Below the pieces are notes generated by a model. That model ran no database searches, was not told the origin of the DNA, and was given only the letters and a program-made list of their open reading frames with translations. The position numbers and the translations under genes were made by a program. DNA of 64,000 nucleotides from Rhizobium leguminosarum. GTDB lineage: Bacteria; Pseudomonadota; Alphaproteobacteria; Rhizobiales; Rhizobiaceae. The stretch is from assembly GCF_004123835.1 (NCBI RefSeq), contig NZ_MZMU01000024.1, positions 62,001 through 126,000 of the forward strand, written 5' to 3'. Below, piece after piece: positions 59,247 through 64,000 of the stretch (the stretch's first letter is position 1; each line of letters starts with the position of its first letter).

Positions 59247-62231
59247 TTAACCGCCCAATGCATCCTCGAGGAATGCGGCGAGCTGCGACAGATGCTTGGA
59301 CATCAGGCCCGTCGCCGGCGAGGCGGCGGCCGGACGGCCGGTATAACGGACGCGCTGGTACTTCGCGTCGATATGGGCGAGCACCCATTCGAGGAAGGGG
59401 TCGATGAACGACCATGCGCCCATGTTCTTCGGCTCTTCCTGGCACCAGACCATCTCGGCATTGCGGAAGCGTGACAGCTCGTTGATCAGCGCCTTTGCCG
59501 GGAACGGATAGAGCTGCTCGACACGTAAGAGATAGATGTCGTCGATGCCGCGCTTTTCACGCTCCTCGAGAAGATCGTAATAGACCTTGCCGGAGCACAT
59601 CACGACACGGCGGATCTTGTTGTCCTTCTGCAGCTTGATCGGGCCGTCCTTGATCACCTCGGCATCGTCCCAGAGCAGGCGATGGAAGGCTGACTCTCCG
59701 GCCATTTCGGCAAGCGTCGAGACCGCCCGCTTGTGGCGCAGCAGCGACTTCGGCGTCATCAGGATCAGCGGCTTGCGGAAGTCGCGCTTCAGCTGCCGGC
59801 GCAGGATGTGGAAGTAGTTCGCCGGCGTCGTGACGTTGGCGACCTGCATGTTGTCTTCCGCGCAAAGCTGAAGGAAACGCTCGAGGCGGGCCGAGGAGTG
59901 CTCGGGACCCTGACCTTCATAGCCGTGCGGCAGCAGGCAGACGAGGCCCGACATGCGCAGCCACTTGCGTTCGCCCGACGAGATGAACTGGTCGAAGACC
60001 ACCTGCGCGCCGTTGGCGAAATCGCCGAACTGGGCTTCCCAGAGCGTCAGCGCATTCGGGCGGGCAAGCGAATAGCCATATTCGAAACCGAGCACGGCCT
60101 CTTCCGAAAGCATCGAATTGATGACTTCGTAGCGACCCTGCGTCGGCGAAAGATTGGCGAGCGGGATGTAACGCTCTTCGGTTTCCTGATCATAGAGAAC
60201 TGAGTGACGCTGCGAGAAGGTGCCGCGTTCGCAATCCTGGCCGGAGAGGCGGATCTTGCTGCCTTCGACGCAGAGCGCGCCGAACGAGAGCGCTTCGGCC
60301 ATCGCCCAGTCGATCCCCTCGCCGGTGGCGATCATGTTGGCGCGGTTTTCCATGAAGCGCTGGATCGTCCGGTGCGCATTGAAGCCCGCAGGAATCTCCG
60401 ACAGCTTGCGGCCGATATCCTTCAGCGTCTTCATCGGCACGGCGGTCTTGCCGCGGCGCTGCTCGTCGGCATTGTCGGCCGTACGCAGGCCCGACCACTC
60501 GCCGTCCAGCCAGTCGGCCTTGTTCGGCTTGTACTGCTGGCCGGCTTCGAACTCCTGCTCGAGATGGAGGCGCCAATCGGCCTTCATCTTCTCGACTTCA
60601 CCTTCGGTGAGCAGGCCCTCGGCGACGAGACGGGCCGCATAGAGCTGCAGCACGGTCTTGTGGGCGCGGATCACCTTGTACATCTTCGGCTGCGTGAAGG
60701 ACGGTTCGTCGCCTTCATTGTGGCCGTAGCGGCGGTAGCAGAACAGGTCGAGCACCACAGGCTTGTGGAACTTCATGCGGAATTCGGTGGCGATCTTGGC
60801 CCCATAAACGACCGCTTCCGGATCGTCGCCGTTGACGTGCAGGATCGGCGCCTCGATCATCTTGGCGACGTCGGACGGATAGGGCGACGAGCGCGAGAAG
60901 GCCGGGTTCGTGGTGAAGCCGATCTGGTTGTTGATGATCACATGCATGGTGCCGGCGACGCGGTGTCCGCGCAGACCGGAAAGGCCGAGGATTTCGGCAA
61001 TGACACCCTGACCGGCAAAGGCCGCGTCGCCGTGGATCAGCAGTGGCAGAACCTTGGCGCGTTCGGAAAGCGGGATGATGTCACCGTCCCAGACGGTGGC
61101 GTTCATATCCTGCTTGGCGCGTGCCTTGCCCATGACGACAGGGTCGACGATTTCGAGATGCGACGGGTTCGCTGTCAGCGAAACGTGGATCTTGTTACCG
61201 TCGAATTCGCGGTCTGAGGACGCACCGAGATGGTACTTGACGTCACCCGAGCCCTCGACCTCGTCGGGAGCGGCCGAGCCGCCCTTGAACTCGTGGAAGA
61301 TCGCCCGGTGCGGCTTGCCCATGACCTGGGAGAGCACGTTCAGGCGGCCGCGATGAGCCATGCCGAACAGGGCCTCCTTGAGGCCGAGCTGGCTGCCACG
61401 CTTGAGGATCTGCTCCAGCGCCGGGATCAGCGATTCGCCGCCGTCGAGACCGAAACGCTTCGTGCCCTTGAATTTGACGTCGAGGAACTGCTCGTAGCCT
61501 TCGGCTTCGACGAGCTTGGCAAGGATCGCCTTCTTGCCTTCCGGCGTAAAGGCCACACCTTTGTCCGGTCCTTCGATACGCTCCTGGATCCAGGCCTTCT
61601 CTTCAGGATTGGAAATATGCATGAATTCGACGCCGAGCGTCGAGCAATAGGTGCGCTCGAGGATTTCGATCATCTCGCGGATGGTCGCGTATTCCAGGCC
61701 GAGCACGTTGTCGATGAAGATCTTTCGATCGTAATCGGCGGCCGTAAAACCGTAATTCTCCGCCGACAGCTCGCGATAGTCGTCGACGGGAGCGGCGATG
61801 CCGAGCGGGTCGAGCTTGGCATGCAGGTGGCCGCGCATGCGGTAGGCGCGGATCATCATGATGGCGCGCACGGAATCGCGCGTCGCCTGCAACACTTCGG
61901 TGCTGTCGGCAGGCTTGCCCTGAGCTTCGGCCTTGGCCTTGACCTTGGTCTCGATCACCTTCTCGACGATGCCCCAGTCGCCATCGAGAGCCGATACCAG
62001 ATCGCCGCTTGCCTGAAGCGGCCAGTTCTTCTTGCGCCAGGAAGCGCCCTTGGCCGCCCTTTTCACATCGCTGGGATCCTCCTCCAGCGCCTTGAAGAAG
62101 GACCGCCACTGATCATCGACCGATGCCGGATCCTCTTCGTACCGCGCGTAGAGCTGCTCGATATAGGCAGCGTTGGCGCCATCCAGAAACGAGGTGATCT
62201 GAAACTGCTCGTTGGCTTCTTGCCGTGCCAT
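59247..62231 (-). CDS. sucA: 2-oxoglutarate dehydrogenase E1
   Basis: 994 residues from the ATG at 62231; MARQEANEQFQITSFLDGANAAYIEQLYARYEEDP is the usual beginning, and an upstream open stretch of 33 codons has no homology. Thiamine diphosphate site: GDAAFAGQGVIAE...NNQIGFTT; histidines in GMAHRGRLNVL and CYRRYGHNEGDEPSFTQP. C-terminal VLRVEQLYPFPAKAL. A hairpin lies immediately upstream of the start. First enzyme of the complex, converting 2-oxoglutarate to succinyl-dihydrolipoate and CO2. Confidence 0.97.
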   Translation of the reverse strand: MARQEANEQFQITSFLDGANAAYIEQLYARYEEDPASVDDQWRSFFKALEEDPSDVKRAAKGASWRKKNWPLQASGDLVSALDGDWGIVEKVIETKVKAKAEAQGKPADSTEVLQATRDSVRAIMMIRAYRMRGHLHAKLDPLGIAAPVDDYRELSAENYGFTAADYDRKIFIDNVLGLEYATIREMIEILERTYCSTLGVEFMHISNPEEKAWIQERIEGPDKGVAFTPEGKKAILAKLVEAEGYEQFLDVKFKGTKRFGLDGGESLIPALEQILKRGSQLGLKEALFGMAHRGRLNVLSQVMGKPHRAIFHEFKGGSAAPDEVEGSGDVKYHLGASSDREFDGNKIHVSLTANPSHLEIVDPVVMGKARAKQDMNATVWDGDIIPLSERAKVLPLLIHGDAAFAGQGVIAEILGLSGLRGHRVAGTMHVIINNQIGFTTNPAFSRSSPYPSDVAKMIEAPILHVNGDDPEAVVYGAKIATEFRMKFHKPVVLDLFCYRRYGHNEGDEPSFTQPKMYKVIRAHKTVLQLYAARLVAEGLLTEGEVEKMKADWRLHLEQEFEAGQQYKPNKADWLDGEWSGLRTADNADEQRRGKTAVPMKTLKDIGRKLSEIPAGFNAHRTIQRFMENRANMIATGEGIDWAMAEALSFGALCVEGSKIRLSGQDCERGTFSQRHSVLYDQETEERYIPLANLSPTQGRYEVINSMLSEEAVLGFEYGYSLARPNALTLWEAQFGDFANGAQVVFDQFISSGERKWLRMSGLVCLLPHGYEGQGPEHSSARLERFLQLCAEDNMQVANVTTPANYFHILRRQLKRDFRKPLILMTPKSLLRHKRAVSTLAEMAGESAFHRLLWDDAEVIKDGPIKLQKDNKIRRVVMCSGKVYYDLLEEREKRGIDDIYLLRVEQLYPFPAKALINELSRFRNAEMVWCQEEPKNMGAWSFIDPFLEWVLAHIDAKYQRVRYTGRPAAASPATGLMSKHLSQLAAFLEDALGG

Positions 62232-62239
62232 GGTGATAT

Positions 62240-62257
62240 GCGGACGCTTCCGTCCGC
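62240..62257 (-). promoter_or_regulatory. Hairpin over the sucA ribosome-binding region
   Basis: On the minus strand GCGGACG, loop GAAG, CGTCCGC, then eight bases and the sucA ATG. The only Shine-Dalgarno-like bases (GGAAG) are in the loop and the 3' part of the first arm. A second perfect palindrome GCCGGC...GCCGGC lies at 62278-62295. Confidence 0.5.
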
Positions 62258-62353
62258 CTCCTGACTTTGATGAATTTGCCGGCTTGATGGCCGGCTGCCG
62301 CATTCCGATTGCCGCCTGTCCGCGGCGCATCTGCTGGTCTCGTGTTGTCGAGG

Positions 62354-62389
62354 CCGGGCGGAAGGCGCAGATGCCGTTCCTCCGCCCGG
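62354..62389 (-). terminator. Hairpin between sucD and sucA
   Basis: Arms CCGGGCGGA (62354-62362) and TCCGCCCGG (62381-62389) with an inner GGC/GCC pair. No T-run, so it is a likely mRNA processing or partial termination structure rather than a full terminator; 15 bases past the sucD stop. Confidence 0.5.
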
Positions 62390-62403
62390 TCTATATAGGT
62401 GGC

Positions 62404-63306
62404 TTAGCCCTTGAGGACTTCAACCAGCGTCTTGCCGAGGCGGGCCGGAGAGGGCGATACCTTGATGCCCGCCGATTCCATCGCCGCGATCTTCGATTCC
62501 GCATCGCCCTTGCCGCCGGAAACCACAGCGCCGGCATGGCCCATGGTGCGGCCCTTCGGGGCCGTACGGCCGGCAATGAAGCCGGCCATCGGCTTCTTGC
62601 GGCCCTTCTTGGCTTCGTCCTTGAGGAACTGGGCTGCGTCTTCTTCAGCCGCACCACCGATTTCGCCGATCATGATGATCGACTGGGTGGCTTCGTCGGC
62701 CAGGAACATTTCCAGGACGTCGATGAACTCGGTGCCCTTGACCGGGTCGCCGCCGATGCCGACGGCCGTCGTCTGGCCGAGACCTTCGTTGGAGGTCTGG
62801 AACACGGCTTCATAGGTCAGCGTGCCCGAGCGGGAAACGATACCGACCGAACCCTTGCGGAAGATCGAGCCCGGCATGATGCCGATCTTGCATTCTTCCG
62901 GCGTCAGGATACCCGGGCAGTTCGGACCGAGCAGGCGCGACGTGGAGCGGTCGAGGCGAGCCTTGACCCGCACCATGTCCATGACCGGAATACCTTCGGT
63001 GATGCAGGTGATGAACGGGATCTCGGCGTCGATCGCCTCGATGATCGCGTCGGCGGCTCCTGCCGGCGGAACATAGATGACGGTCGCGTTGGCGCCGGTC
63101 TTTTCCTTGCCTTCGGCAACGGTTGCGAAGATCGGCAGGCTTTCGCCCTTTGCGCCGGTCCAGGTTTCGCCACCCTTCTTCGGATGGATACCACCGACCA
63201 TCTGGGTGCCGTAGTAAGCAAGCGCCTGTTCGGTGTGGAACGTGCCGGTCTTGCCGGTCAGACCCTGAACGAGGACCTTGGTGTCTTTATTGACGAGAAT
63301 AGACAT
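62404..63306 (-). CDS. sucD: Succinyl-CoA synthetase alpha subunit
   Basis: 300 residues from the ATG at 63306 (MSILVNKDTKVLVQGLTGKTGTFHTEQA). CoA-binding Rossmann domain with YVPPAGAADAIIEAI, and the active-site phosphohistidine in TMGHAGAVVSGGKG. AAGGA lies upstream. It interconverts succinyl-CoA and succinate with nucleotide phosphorylation. 19 bases after sucC. Confidence 0.97.
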   Translation of the reverse strand: MSILVNKDTKVLVQGLTGKTGTFHTEQALAYYGTQMVGGIHPKKGGETWTGAKGESLPIFATVAEGKEKTGANATVIYVPPAGAADAIIEAIDAEIPFITCITEGIPVMDMVRVKARLDRSTSRLLGPNCPGILTPEECKIGIMPGSIFRKGSVGIVSRSGTLTYEAVFQTSNEGLGQTTAVGIGGDPVKGTEFIDVLEMFLADEATQSIIMIGEIGGAAEEDAAQFLKDEAKKGRKKPMAGFIAGRTAPKGRTMGHAGAVVSGGKGDAESKIAAMESAGIKVSPSPARLGKTLVEVLKG

Positions 63307-63325
63307 TCTTTCAGATCCTTCAAAA

Positions 63326-64000
<675 letters not shown>

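Overview
The window looks like chromosomal sequence from a Rhizobium-type alphaproteobacterium (R. etli / R. leguminosarum group). The basis is high GC with strong third-position GC bias, the sucCDAB and atpHAGD-x-atpC gene orders, an fdsGBA-fdhD-fdsD formate dehydrogenase operon, an ExoY-like sugar transferase, and several copies of two-palindrome intergenic repeats of the kind described in rhizobia (RIME-like). It is mostly ordinary chromosome. I see no tRNA, rRNA, CRISPR array, prophage or transposase.

Layout. 1-6.3 kb: 3' part of a very large TamB-like envelope protein with eight perfectly phased 107-residue repeats. 6.3-9.1 kb: an AsnC/Lrp regulator divergent from arginase and ornithine aminotransferase (arginine to glutamate semialdehyde). 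9.4-9.9 kb: a stand-alone CheW. 10-19 kb: an oxalate/formate-type MFS carrier, the NAD-dependent molybdenum formate dehydrogenase operon and its LysR regulator. 19-21.7 kb: an ArsR regulator with its operator inside its own promoter, an SDR, and SoxR divergent from an FMN reductase across a textbook SoxR box. 21.8-25.2 kb: a TPP riboswitch followed by ykoF and a ThiXZY-type ABC importer. 25.4-27.5 kb: an OafA-type acyltransferase and an ExoY-like glycosyl-phosphate transferase. 27.6-32.8 kb: the F1 part of ATP synthase, with an extra 79-residue CxxC protein wedged between atpD and atpC. 33-35.7 kb: a small membrane protein and PriA.

35.8-49.1 kb is the main accessory-type block. It holds an Opp/Dpp-type ABC importer, a GH39 glycosidase, a GntR/FCD regulator, a Gfo/Idh/MocA dehydrogenase, an IlvD/Edd dehydratase, an amidohydrolase-type lactonase and a DapA-family lyase. 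Together they read as uptake of a plant oligosaccharide, intracellular hydrolysis, then oxidative non-phosphorylating breakdown of the released sugar. 49.1-53.4 kb: a GNAT enzyme, a lysophospholipid acyltransferase, XerC, a TraB/GumN protein and cytochrome b561. 53.5-64 kb, all on the minus strand: sucC (cut by the window end), sucD, sucA, a YciI-like protein, sucB, a DUF4241 protein with an exported partner, an SDR, a LysE exporter and lpdA, that is, the 2-oxoglutarate dehydrogenase / succinyl-CoA synthetase cluster with accessory genes inserted.

The features I find most worth a second look are the strictly phased TamB repeats, the repeat element that supplies the C terminus of the thiamine-type ABC ATPase, the conserved-looking ORF locked between atpD and atpC by one-base stop/start overlaps, the sugar cluster with its unassigned substrate, and several well-formed operators (SoxR, ArsR, LysR) and RNA structures (TPP riboswitch P1 over the Shine-Dalgarno; hairpin over the sucA start). 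All functional statements are from sequence reading only; no searches were run.
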